Shown here: positions 1 through 12,765 of the stretch, piece after piece
How the letters are laid out: the number at the start of each line of letters is the position of its first letter
How positions within the stretch are numbered: position 1 is the first letter of the stretch
Made by a program: the position numbers and the translations under genes
NCBI GenBank assembly: GCA_030248065.1
Contig: JASAMV010006835.1
Span: forward strand, 171,715 to 235,714
Direction: 5' to 3'
Source: Rhynchonema sp. JSB1_4
Taxonomy: Eukaryota > Nematoda > Chromadorea > Monhysterida > Xyalidae
Length of the DNA stretch: 64,000 bases
Notes under the pieces: model-generated
Told to the model about the DNA's origin: nothing
Databases searched by the model: none
Seen by the model: the letters and a program-made list of their open reading frames with translations, nothing else

Positions 1-3000
1 CCGGGTTTTTATAAATTCATGTTAATCGTGGCTGGCAAACCAGCATGATTTGTGGACATTGTTGATCGTTTTGTTCCTTTATTATCATTAAGGTTTTTTC
101 GATCTTCATTCAATCTTGCACGTAGCAAGATGAGTGCCAAATCGGTTCACAAATTTAAATGTGGCAAATTATAGAAATCTGCGATTTTGATCGGTGAAGC
201 AGTCCCTCAATGGAATAATTTCAAAAAGACACTTATACACAATGTCTATTGGCGTTCAACTTTGTTGTTTTTGTCTCTGCGCAATTAATCACCGGCCAAT
301 TTGTGGCGACAACCTTCAACATATCGGCTCGTCCCTTTTCGATTAAGATACAAATTTGTACAAATCAGGTTATAGTCTGTTCTCACTCTCAATGTACTCA
401 TATGTATTCCAAAACTGGTGGCTAATGACGGATAGGTGTAGATTACCGAGTCACTCTATAACCCTCCAGCATCCATCACAAGAGTGTCCTTGCAATAGCG
501 CGCGCCATTGCCTGCAAAGATGGACAAAATAATCAACCAACAAAAGGTCTGATCTTATGAAAACAATGATCTATGTGGGGCTATCTGTTTCACACCTTTG
601 CCCTTGGTGTGTCAAGGACAAACCACAGTGCACAACGGGTTTATGATTTTCTTGTTGTTCCTGGAGCTTCTCTTTTTGTATACGTTTTTGTCTTCGAAGT
701 TGTTTATTATACATTTATTTTATTCCTTTATTACGAAATCTCATCTCTTATCCTTCTGGGCGGCTGACCGTTATTTGTGGTTTTGTGAGTTTATGGTTTA
801 TGGTTCAAGGTGGTGGTAATGGTAAAATAAGCATTATTGCAATCAGTAAACTCTTTGAAGATTGCCAAGAAGGTCAAATTTGTTATGTTGCTTGAAAAAT
901 GTTTACATCATTTTGGGTTTTCAATGTCCCTGATCTTTTATGAGCTCTATTCGTTCTGCCAAATGCTCAGCAATAGCTGAAAACGTTTTTAACAATGAAG
1001 CCATGATGCATGAATCTGCATTGAACGGACACAGGTGGGTGGGACAGAATTAAAAAGGATCGCATAAGCAATGCTTCCTCTTCCTGTATTAACGAACGGT
1101 ACTGTAGCCCTGCAACAAACACAAATCAAAGCCTTAAGGTTGGTTACGGTAGTTTCAGTTATACATAGTATACCTGCCTTCTCTAATTATTGTACTTTCT
1201 TGTTGAATGAAAGTGCTTAAAATAAAGGATTAAAATTATGCGCATACATACATACCTGCATAATGTTGACAGAATTCATGAAAGTTTGGTCTTGCCGTAG
1301 CCTATACAACATGTATGCATGTATACAACCATCTCTGCCCTTTGTCGTGAGCTGTTGATAGCATTAGGTACATAGGTCGTAGGTGCACCTGAACATGGCA
1401 AGCTTTTGACTTTTGGCTTGAGTCACTCTTCGTAGCTTTAATCGATACCCCATCTGCCCCCCTAACCATGGCAACTACTGAACCAACCCATTGTTTATAC
1501 CTGCTGGCACCAACCGTATTGTGCTATGTATACCCAAGCTTTGCTGACAACAGGGCTTGAAATTCAGGTTATTTTTAGCCATTGTGCCATTATTCCTATG
1601 TCTACATTATGTGCCAGTTCAGTCCCCTTTGAGTATCAGGACCAGCGGTCGCTGTTGTTTCCTATACCTTTTAATTTATCTCCGCTTTGTGGCTTGAACG
1701 AGCAATAATTTCGCTTTGAACTGCCTCGTATTTTGAAAACTATCGTGATTCCTTAAAAGAGTTCGCTCACGTTCAACCCATAAAGTAAACATTTGTTTAG
1801 AGGGGTCGTGCGACTCAAATCAAAAAGACAAGCAGCTCGTGTGGCGCATGGAATATAAAGAGCTTTAGACAGCCATCAAATTGAGAGACACCTTTCACTG
1901 ATAAGACACCAGCATGAAACACTTCATGCTTGATACAGCACCAACTGGGTTTAATTCCAGTTCCTCGCTAAAAGTGTGGACCGCAACTACGTGGAACAAG
2001 GACTATTTTTTTGGTCCCTATTCTTGAACGAAAAGCTTTCTCCATGATGATGTTGCGCAACAGCTTGTGCTATAGCTCTCAGCATCACTTAGTGTGTTTT
2101 GGCTCGCTTTTTGGCTATTTCGTTTTACGATCGCCTGTTTTATTTCCCTTTTGTTGTTTTGCGCTTGTTTGTCCATAAGTTGGTCAGAAAAGCCTCCCAG
2201 ACAACCTGGGTTCATCAACGTCATGTGATTATTCTCTTCCGCACTCTATTATCCTTCCGATCCATACATTGTTCATCCTTGTATATTCACGAATGAATCA
2301 TAATCGAAATCATTTTTTCTCAGACGTAATGCCTTCTTTTCTGGTTTTTTACACCAACGCAGGCGCCAACTGGAGTGTGGTGTGTTTTGGTACAGTCACA
2401 TTATTCAATAATACACCCAAAGGACTCTATACTGTGTATATACGCGAACTCAAGACTGCTCACTTGAGGGCTGGATTTGCTGTGCAACTTTCACTCTTCA
2501 GCTATACTTTGCTGCGGTACTCATTTTCTTGCTGTTTTCCAACCAGATCATTGTATTTAAAGAGTTTGACTCCATATTCCTTCCACTTTTGTGCTATTGT
2601 ATCTGCAGCGCACTGTGCGTTATACAGTATGTGAGTGTGTGTGTGTTTGCGTTACAGCTTGATGTTGATATGGCGCTCTGCTACCAGATTTACAGTCATG
2701 TGTAAACAAGCTTAGTTACGGCGCGCTCCCTTTAAACAATTCTTGTCTCAGATTGATGTGCTTTCGCCATGGAATGCAGCGCTGCGCATTCCTCTGGAAT
2801 ACTTTTGCGCGTAGTGAACGGTCCGGAGTCTTTGATCTAATCTTTCTATTCGCTTGAAAAGTGTGAAATAGATCATACGCCACTGCTGACTGTTGCAACA
2901 TGTGGGGATGATACAGAAATTAGTCACTGAACATTTTTTATCCGGAATATTGCAACGGGTGAAAGCTGGAATGAATACTTCGCCCCCACTTGCTGAATAA

Positions 3001-4363
3001 CACTCCTTGAGCCATTTAGACACGCTTGGTGTAGCTTCTGCAATCTGTTACCCAAATAGTGGGCAACCACTGTGCTATTCTGTATATCCTATTTGTTTGG
3101 TGTAGGATATGGATCAATTAGTATCACTTTGTGCGATTTTTGGTAAACAACCCTGTGCTTTGTGACAAATAAATAACAGTTTTCGGTTAAAAATAGCTGC
3201 AGCCCCAGAAAAAATCATTATGGTTGCCAGGCTTCAAGTATTGCGCAATAGTCGACAATTGTTGGCTCTGAATTCGGCTTAGCCCGGCTTTAAACGTAAA
3301 CCTTCACAGACAAAAGCTTTGTGTTTTCGGGTTGTCCCTCTCCAGAAAAAACAGTTGCTGCAGTGCCCTAATTCATGTTCGCGCTAATTGGCTTTCGGTT
3401 TAGGCTTTTTATCGCGTTTTTTTCAGTTCTGTAATTTGACCCCAAGCGGATGACGCTGTTTTTATTACTTGATGTAATGCTCATTCCTGGTTGGCTCTTT
3501 AAAAGCGCTTTGCCCGCCACCGAAGAACCGACAGATACACACGGCTGGCAGCCTGGTGACTTCAAATTGGTTCCTGCTCCTATTATTTGTTGATTTTGAA
3601 CCCAGTTGGTGTTGCACTGCACAATAGCGTATTCCGCAGGTTGATACCGTAACGGCAAAAATTTGTCTTTTCAGTTACCGCGCAGCACCGCGTTAAAATA
3701 TTGGTTTGAAGGAGCTTTCAAAATTGTAAAAACAACTGCGGTACATCCTTCGGGTCAAAGAAAGAAAAACATGGGTTTATTGGAAGCGGAAGTTTTTGTT
3801 GGTCCAAATGTGATGTTTTCTCTTGGTCTGACTGTTTCTCTTCTGTTTCTATGAGTTCTGCCCAGGACAACGTTCACAGATGTCACCAAGTCTGGGTGCT
3901 GATGTTTAATAACCAGAAGCATTGGCCTAATTTCACTGAAAAGGTTAATTCATTAATTACGGCAGACTGGCTCAGATAAAAACTGGCCCATTAACAACAT
4001 TTTACAACCAAATGTTCGGCCCGATGCAATACTCTTCAAGGTAGATCGGCAGAAAAAAGCGAACTTGCAAGACTCTCACCCGGCCAGAGTTGAGCAATTT
4101 TCATATGTCAGTTTCTGAGCGTAACATTTTTTTGTCTTGTTTGTCCATTCCAGGCCAGATATCTCGGCCGAGTTTTAGAAGCAACTGTTTTGCGGGAAAG
4201 GTGTCAGCTAATATAATTGCCTCTACTTTAAGCTAGCAACTCAATGAATGATTCGAGTGAAGTGTGGCATAACTTGACAAAATTCATAATTAGTAGCGTG
4301 ACCTGGTCATTGTTGTTCACTCATACTGATGATGGTCTGGTGCACCATTCACCGGCTCAGCTA
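1..4363. other. Intergenic, no gene recognised
   Basis: Open frames here are short, lack family motifs and do not join across plausible splice sites. A (GT)n run lies near 2634-2650. I see no exon of the downstream Delta gene, whose signal-peptide exon is at 12766. Confidence 0.6.
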
Positions 4364-4613
4364 CTACAGTACATTTCCAGGAAAGGGGTAGCTGCACAAG
4401 TGCGCACGCGGGTACACGATTAATTTGCGTGTACGTGCTTAAGAATTATCGACTTTTTGCTTAACTATCGCACGCATCCGCACGCGTGTGACCTAGTGCG
4501 GCGCTTGAGCGTGGGAAAGTCACAAAATGCTGCCTGTTAAGTACTGCACGCAAATTAATCGTGCACCCGCGTGACACTAGTGCAGCTACCCCTTTCCGGG
4601 AAATGTACTGTAG
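4364..4613. mobile_element. Foldback MITE, 250 bp
   Basis: The first roughly 68 bases (CTACAGTACATTTCC...) return as an imperfect reverse complement at 4546-4613 (...GGAAATGTACTGTAG). The long terminal inverted repeats enclose about 115 bp with no coding capacity. I could not identify a target-site duplication, so the superfamily is open. Confidence 0.7.
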
Positions 4614-7600
4614 TTCGCTACTGCAGCGCATTGTGTGAGCGCGTTAAAAAGCTACACTGCTATGTACGTTTTCTGTCAACCCAGCCCGCCCCTGCCCGCG
4701 TCAAGTCTTATCTGTCAGTTAATCAATCATGCAGTTGTTTTTCAGTTGTAACTTCATTTATAATAAGCCAACGGTGCGGCTAACATTGTCGATTGCTCTG
4801 GGTCTCTTATGCTCATAACATGGACATTGGGTTGCGCATTATGTTTTGTGCTTGCTTTGCTTATGAAGTGCACCAATACTCTTTTTCTTCGGCGCTCAAC
4901 GTCTTTAAGCTGAAATATCTGGGACTGGAAAAGTTTGTTGGTTTGATGTCACTGAGTCACCTCACCGACAGAGCGACTGGAAACGGTCATTCAATGCTCC
5001 CGATCTCTTTGTTTCAACACAATATGGTTTACAGAATCATAGCCAGGTGGTGATTCAGTCGTGATTTCAATTTCAAATTATTGGTTTATTCCGTTACCAT
5101 TCTGATTACATCTCTCTTTTGTCAAGGCCAAAGGTTAACAAATTCCGTTGGCATTCCTGAAAATTATTCGAAACAGCTTTCAGTTTAAAAAACTGACAAC
5201 ATTGTGTCATAGGAGTTCTGATAGATGCGTACTCAATACCCTTGAAATTTAATGTAAATTCAGTCGCTATCTGTTTAACAAAAGGGAATATTAGTTCTGC
5301 GCAACTGGTTGTGCGGAAATTAACCAGCAGCACATAGAGATTCATGTTTTGTTGACTGTGATCTCCTATTGTAGGTACATACCCCCTTATCAAGGCCACT
5401 TGCCATTTTCGCATCAGTAACGGAGCGCAATTTGTTTTTTGCTCCGTTTAAAGGTAAATTTCGTACTTTTGTTTGTGCGGTGGTAGAATAATCTGATTGC
5501 ATAACAAGGTGCAGATTTTAGTGACTTTACTTTGACTCCGTGAGACCAAAGCCCATTGAAAACATTTCCCTCCACAAAGTCCTTTCGATGAACGCGAACT
5601 TCAAAACGTCAGAACCCTGATCCATCAAGGTTCTAGCTTCTCAGATTCAGCACTGCAATAGAATTTGTAAAAACGTGTTTATTGTCCCCAAACAAACCAC
5701 AAAAATTATAACATAAGGTTCTCATCAGGTTTTTGCGGTCATAACCTTTCCTCGAGGGACAGTCTTCGTCTGAAAAATTGATGATTACAAATCCAATATT
5801 GTTATCCAATTGGGGATTGGCTGTTTTGTTCGCGATTTATCGACCGTTATATAACTGATTGGCGTGCTGGTTAGCAGATTTGGCACTTTCTCGGGTGCAG
5901 ACGCTAAAACGTACGATCAATAACAGCAAATAAATAATGCTAAAATAATTTGGACCTCATAGTTTCTGACTTTTTCAACTAAAATCTGTTTTTGTCAAAG
6001 GCACAGTCCTCAAATCAACACGACAGGTGTTGTCAGCACATCAGAACAGAATGTTACAGATTTTTATGCAAGTGGTTCATTTCTGGGGTTCATTATCGAG
6101 CGGTTTTGCTTGCAATTGAAGCAAATTAAAAGCGGTTTTGCTAATTTTTCTGGTTTCGCGCCGTCTGTGTTCAAATTTAGTGGTTCGGTTACTGTAGCGT
6201 TCCTCATTGCAGTGACTTTTTTCCTGTTCTTTTTTTCAACAAGTTTGGACCTCGTTACTCTTGTCTTTGTGTCCAAGGCTTCACAGACAAGTTATCAGGA
6301 ATCAAGTTCTTTATAATCTTCAGCCCAATTCTAACGTGACTCATTGAATTGGAATATTTTTAGCCAAATTTTTCGCTTACTTTCACACAATTATAAACAA
6401 ATGATGTGTTTTGTGTGCAGGAATTGAGTCTTCCTGCGTTCTTGACCTTGAGTGCAAGAATATAGAGTTGGATTGATTTTTGTATTGTTAGATTTCACAA
6501 AATAATTTTTTAATTTTCTGTTCTGTAACGCAATGTAGCGTTGGAGATTACCTTATGCTGCCCCACCATTCAAAATGCGCGTGTGCCCACTGTCCATGGG
6601 TTGGGAAAGTCCTGCGCGGGCTTGTGCCCAGAGACTAGCCCGGGGAGCACCATGCGGTTCTGAGTGAGGTACATGAACATCCAATCATGCTTGCGATCTT
6701 TTCAAAGGTATCAGTACCAAAAGTTGGGTAGGCTCCCTTGGAGTGTAAGTATGCGTCTTGGTGAAAAAGTCAAGATGAAAACACTGTGGACAAACGCGTT
6801 TGTTTAGCAGCGTGTTACGTAACCAAACATGTCTGATGCCCCCGAACACAATGGACCATCAATACGTCACATTATTATTGAAGTCAAGTTGTCTCGCGTA
6901 AAAAATGTGTAAATTGGAGTGCTGTGCTGCTCAATTCATTCAATCGTAAAAAAGTGACGCATGGATTGTTGCAAAATCGCTCATCGTTTCAAAACGTTTA
7001 TGTCCGATGAATTACAGTTTTGCACATTGTCTATTAAAGGGCTTCTTTTGTTGAGAATGCCAGGTTGTTATTATTCGAACCTGTGTCTCACTTCAACTGG
7101 TTTTGCCTCGCATTCCGGTTTTGAACAATGTATTTTCGTGAGACGTCTGTCAAACAGCCCAGGCCCATATGCGCCGAATATAAATCCCTTCCGATCCCCA
7201 TGATTGTAGTGGACGACGCGACAGATCAGACACCAATCACGGATACTGTATTGAGTCCGGGTTCCAGTTCTGGACCCATCCAGATCCATGTCTAGCTTGT
7301 ATTCCAATTAGGCACCAGAACTAAAATGCTGAGCTTTTTGTAATGTTGACTTAGTGTCCGAAAAAATACCTATTGAAGCCCTAATTGGTTGCGCGCGTGC
7401 ACCTAACGGTAATTTTAGCCCCCAATTGTTCTTGTCGAGGTGCTTCTTGTGGCGTCACCATGTTTGTGCAGGGGATTAATTGTCGGAGAAACAATTTTTG
7501 GTGGAAAATTATGAGACAACATTTCCTGTTTCTCCGGAGTCCGGACTAAACATAAAGGTCTTCTGTCTCATTTTTGTTCCGAAAATGCAATTTCGCTCAT

Positions 7601-8269
7601 TAACCTCAATTTTGTGACTTTTCAACGGTCCACTCACGACAACCATACTGACCACTTGTTGAGTCCAACTCAGCCCCCCAAACAGTTATGCCCTGTTTGG
7701 CATTTTTGTGCAAAATATCGGAGGACTGATCGACTTTCAATCGACATTACGGTTTCATACATAATTGTGCACGATTAGGGTGTTAATTTACAAGTTAGTT
7801 TGGCTGACATGCTTATATATAGTCTTTCCGTTTTATAACAGTCCAGAGGCGGTATACAGAAAATGTTTCAACGCCTTGAAAACAGTAGTCATCGTCGTGG
7901 ATGATAACCAACAGGCCGACAACGTGGCTCGAAACATGCGTGTTACTTGATGGCTGCAGTTGCGATGAAACATTTGCTGTATACTTTGTTTGGACCGAGA
8001 ATAAAATGAAGCACTATACCTGCTTTTGAAAAACACACTGGTGCATGCCATGATGGAGCTTTGTTCTTTCCTTCTATACTATCAAGCGCTCTTCGCTGCG
8101 AAATTCCCCGTGATTTTCTCTTGTTGAAGTGCTGGTCTTGTACAATTTGTTCAATTTTTTTTCAACATAAATCTTGTGTTCTGTTCGTTTTCATTACGCA
8201 CATCCAGCGATCACTTTACTGCACACCCATAAGCAGCTCGGTTTCTTAATAGGTTCGACACAAACGCCT

Positions 8270-8279
8270 TGAAACATCA
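8270..8279 (-). other. 10-mer TGATGTTTCA
   Basis: Exact copy, minus strand, intergenic. Confidence 0.9.
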
Positions 8280-11200
8280 CATGTGTTTTTAATTTGCCAT
8301 GATTTTCAAGCTGAGCATTGTTTTCGCAACCACCCCATCTATATCCCCGTCTATATCACGCAATGCGTCACCCTGGCTGCCCACCCCCAGACATGGGAAA
8401 GTGTCCGGTACACTAATCCATTACAAAAGTGTCAAAAAGTTACTGAACTTTTTTGACCCGACTTTTCGCACTTGGCAAGGGCGGAACGCTATACATCGTT
8501 AGCCGCGTTACTAATGACCTCATAAATTTGTGGAATTCTCCCAGACGCTTGGGTGGTTCGAAGTGCTTAATTTGGTATATTTGTTCGACATTTTACAATT
8601 TTTCAGGAATGTTGTGTTTTTAGAATTGCGCGTTATTTGGGATTTAGTTAACAGTGCTTCCGCAATTCCTTTACGGATCAGGCTCCAGCTGGCACGAAAT
8701 TACCGGAGCCACGATTTCTTTTATTTCGGACTCTGTCTTTAAAAAGAGAAGAGACTGGAACTCTGAGAACCCTTGGGTCCCCTGGGTGCACATTTTTTGT
8801 AAAACCTCGAGTGTAAAAATGATGTTCTGTGAAATGTTCATGTCTGTTTTTCGATTTGGCGGAACCACAACAAAGAAATATAAGAAACGACTACCGTTTA
8901 GCAACACATCGTATACTATTGTTGCACAACTAAACCCGGGGGCTGGGGTGAACCTTTATTGTGTTACCCATAAACACCCCGCTTACCGCATTGTGAAAGA
9001 ACAATTGTTCTGGACATAAATTTTGTGAACTGCGGGTCGGGGTTCAACAAAAAAACCACGATACGAATACTATGAAAAGTCTACATAGCCCTCGCTTCCC
9101 TCTAGGCTAGACGCTTATAAGTTTGGACAAGGTACCGAAAACACAGACTTTACTCCTGTCCAACCGTGCATGCCCGTCATTCGTGTCCAAAATTTCTGGC
9201 TGAAATGAATGCACAATGCAGTGTTCCAAAAATTTCGTCCCAAATTCGCTTCCTTTAATCCGTGTGCGCTCCAAAAGCTGATGAAAAAATTGATTGAATG
9301 TTTTAGCCAACTGTTACCTCTTAAAATCCGACGCCTATCCTTTCCGGTGCAGACCTGGCACCCCACAATTACATAATACAAACATACACGCTTGCGCTTT
9401 ACCTACTGCATTGTACATATATTCGGTTCTTGGCTAACAACACCCCCCCGTATTTTCGCTCATGTTGTCTGTTGTTACATGCTTTCAACTATGAGTGACT
9501 ATGCGCAGCATACTGTTACCTATATGTATGTCTTGCAACCAACGAAAATGTAGCCGCAAGCCTAAAAATAACAGTTGTTCTCAGATAAATAGGGTAATGG
9601 GGTTGAGATTTCGGTTGATTAATGTTTATTAAATCTGTGTTTACCTTCAAAAAAATGCCATTTTTTGACAGAAGCCAACAGCCTGAAGCAACACATTTAT
9701 ACATACAGTATACTACTGTATAGGCCCATGGGGTACCTATACATAGGGGCTCCACCTTTTGGATTTGATTTCAACAAAAGCTCCTGTCGCTCACGTGTGG
9801 ATTTCTAAAATTTCGCGCAATTCCATTGCTAAAATTCACAAAAAACCACACCAACTATAATCTTCGAATATAAATCTACGTACATGAGTATTAGCGCTTC
9901 CGACAGTTGCTTCTGGAATCAAATCAGATTTTGAGGAAATTTAAACAAAAGCGCCTGTTTGTCAAACTAAATGCACCGCCTGTTCACTGTTTTTTGCTTG
10001 AATAACATTTCCTTTATTTGTTTATTATTCTCATTTTGCGGGACACTTTAGCGCATTCAATACCTACATATTTCACTTCCCGTTTCTTTCTTAATTCAGC
10101 TGAGTTACGGTATCGTATATGTAGCTTACCCCGTTCCAAGGCAAAAGCTCTTTGATTTGCAAAGCAGCTTTTGTGCGCTTGTCGCTTACCGTCCTGTGGC
10201 CCAAAGGCTTGGTTTTTATGTTTTATTATTTTCTGCTAATGTGTAATCCACACCTGCGCGTGTGGAACCGTTAGTATTTTATGTTTGGATTGCATTATCG
10301 ACTAATACGGAGTCAAAATATTCCTGGCGTACAACCCCCGTCCAGGCCCACTTCCCGTTTTAGCTGCTGCGTCTAAGCTGGCTGTGCTACGCATCCTTGA
10401 AACATCTCCGGTACAGAATTGCTGCTAGCACGCCTTCGTTTTATAGTACAAATGTAACTTGCATATATTCTGTGATGCGATGCCCAACTTCATACACAGT
10501 GTGTAGGCTCCATTACAGAGGCGGTATAAGTTTTTAGCCAAAGCTTCCCCCACAACAGTGCGTGAGCTTGAAATCATTTTGACTTCATTAACACTGCTGG
10601 TGGGTGAAGGCTTCAAGCATTGGTCCAGAAGAATTCTGATGGAGCTTCAACCCTGACTCATAAAGCTCAAACTGCCATTCTATCACTTAACTTTGGTTTG
10701 TTTCTGTTTCCGTTAAAGTTTCAAGTTTCGAAAGTTGGCTCAAGTGCATCCCTTTTTTTTCGGGGACTGTGTCACGCGTGCATCTTGGAAGTAAATGCAA
10801 CGCTAATGGTATATACTTGAAATTGGACACTTCGATCATCGATAACCGCTCCACACGTGGTCTTGTGCATTTGATTCCATGTTACGCCTTAATTTTATTG
10901 TTTTCTGGACCATGGTGTAATTTTTGGGCGGCAAAACAACTCCTGCAAATCTGTCGTCCTTAATTCCAATAATACAAGACCAGCTGCTGCGGATGGACGT
11001 TCCGTTTAATTCTTGTGACCAGACTCGTATTTTCTAGAGACTGTCTTCTCGTTCCACCTATTGATTCGCAATCACAAACCACATAATCCTATTCTGACTA
11101 CCACGAATAAGTAGCAATAATTTGTTCCATTTATAAAAACTGTGTCACAAATGTTTAGGAGTAATGCCACTTCTATGTAAAAGGGGTTGGTTCAGCGGAC

Positions 11201-11927
11201 AGATGGTGTCCAACAAGACCGCATGCACAATCAACAGGTTGGCTGTTATTGCAATTAGGCACTGTTTCAGCCTAAAACTCAACCTAGACAGTTGGCGTTT
11301 TATTTTATTGTTATTAAGCGTTGTCTTTACATTGCAGTGACGAGACGACTATGACCCTGGTCCACATGCCTGCGTGCGACCCTGGTTACGGTATGCAGTA
11401 CTTGTACCTACTCATACATCCTGTTCTACAAAAGTCTTGTGCCAACTTCTTTTAAAATCTTTCGCTTCAAGGAGCAAAATTTTGCTAACTTCCATATGCC
11501 TAAAACAAAAACCGCTCCACATAAAAAATTATTCCGCTGTTCTTTTTTGATAACCAACAAAAACGGTGTTTTCTTCAACCAGTGGTGTAACACATGGCGT
11601 AAGCACACACACACGCTTCATAAATAGTAGCACTGTGTCCAACCCATTATATTTCTTTTGTGTTGCGCGCGTCTAACATCTGTCCAAGTAAAACCAGACC
11701 GTACTATTACACCAGTGCTCACCTTCCACACTGAAATATGTACAATCGTGGATCCTTTAGTTTGTGGGTACTGCGAGTCTGTCAGAGTCTGCAATCTGGT
11801 TTTAAGTTCTTGATGTATGCAATTAAACTGTATGTTAATAGTTTTGGGACCCAATTTACTTGTGGCTGCTCACATTCACGTGTGATTATGATAGACAAGC
11901 AAGACACGTGCTGCTATCTTTCTTTCA

Positions 11928-11937
11928 TGAAACATCA
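11928..11937 (-). other. 10-mer TGATGTTTCA
   Basis: Exact copy, minus strand, about 830 bp upstream of the Delta start. Confidence 0.9.
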
Positions 11938-12765
11938 GCTTATTGGGTACCACCATAGTCCCGGTCCCGCCAAGATTCAGGCTCGTGGACCTTTAATATG
12001 CCTGAGCTTACGCCCAGCCAAAGATGGTACCCAACATAACATCACTTTACCCATTGCGCACCCCGACAAGTGGGCGGGACTTGTTGCACATTGACAGACC
12101 CAGACCACAATGTCGCGTGTGTTGATGTGTATCTGTTCGCTGATTGGTCACATTGGCCGCAGTCGCAGCAGAATAGTTCGGGTTCGGTCTCTCAAACAGA
12201 TGGCGTTTCTTGGTCTTGTGCCGATTCGGGTACTCTGTGCACATGTAACCATGTTTACGGCTGTTTGATGCTCATCTCATGCGCTGTTGCGCGCTTGCTT
12301 CCAGTGTTTTTGGCTCTGCGTTACTTGTGCACAAGTGCCTGCTCATCCGCGGTTCTTATTATTTCTTATATTTTTCGTGTTAGTCAGTTTTTACCTTTCA
12401 CTCGCCTGTGAATAAGAATAACCGGCTTATTTTGTTTGTTAATAAATCCATACTTGCTTCCAATTGAAAACATCACAAAACATACATACTGTATACCGCC
12501 TCGAACGGTCATGTTAATGCTTGGTCACAAAACCATCTGCCTGCCCCATTATCAGGCCATGCCGGGGCCTGTTACCAATTTTTTGGTCACCTTGTGTCCA
12601 CTGTGTAAATCTGACCGATTCTAACTTTCAGTTCCGTAATATACTGGCGTCACAATGCATCAGCTGCCGACAACTGACTTCAGCGGTGCATGCACATGAT
12701 ATCGTGTATAAATTGGACTAATTACATATACAACAGAAAGTTACCGAAAGTGCGCGCAGCCAAAA

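Larger units (their letters stand above)
4614..12765. other. Intergenic region upstream of Delta
   Basis: No recognisable coding exon or RNA gene. The only recurrent feature seen is the 10-mer discussed below, with exact copies at 8270 and 11928. Regulatory sequence for Delta is expected here but I cannot point to a specific site. Confidence 0.5.

Noticed and set aside
2269..2634. 121-codon open frame
   Set aside because: No signal of selection or domain; no linked exons.
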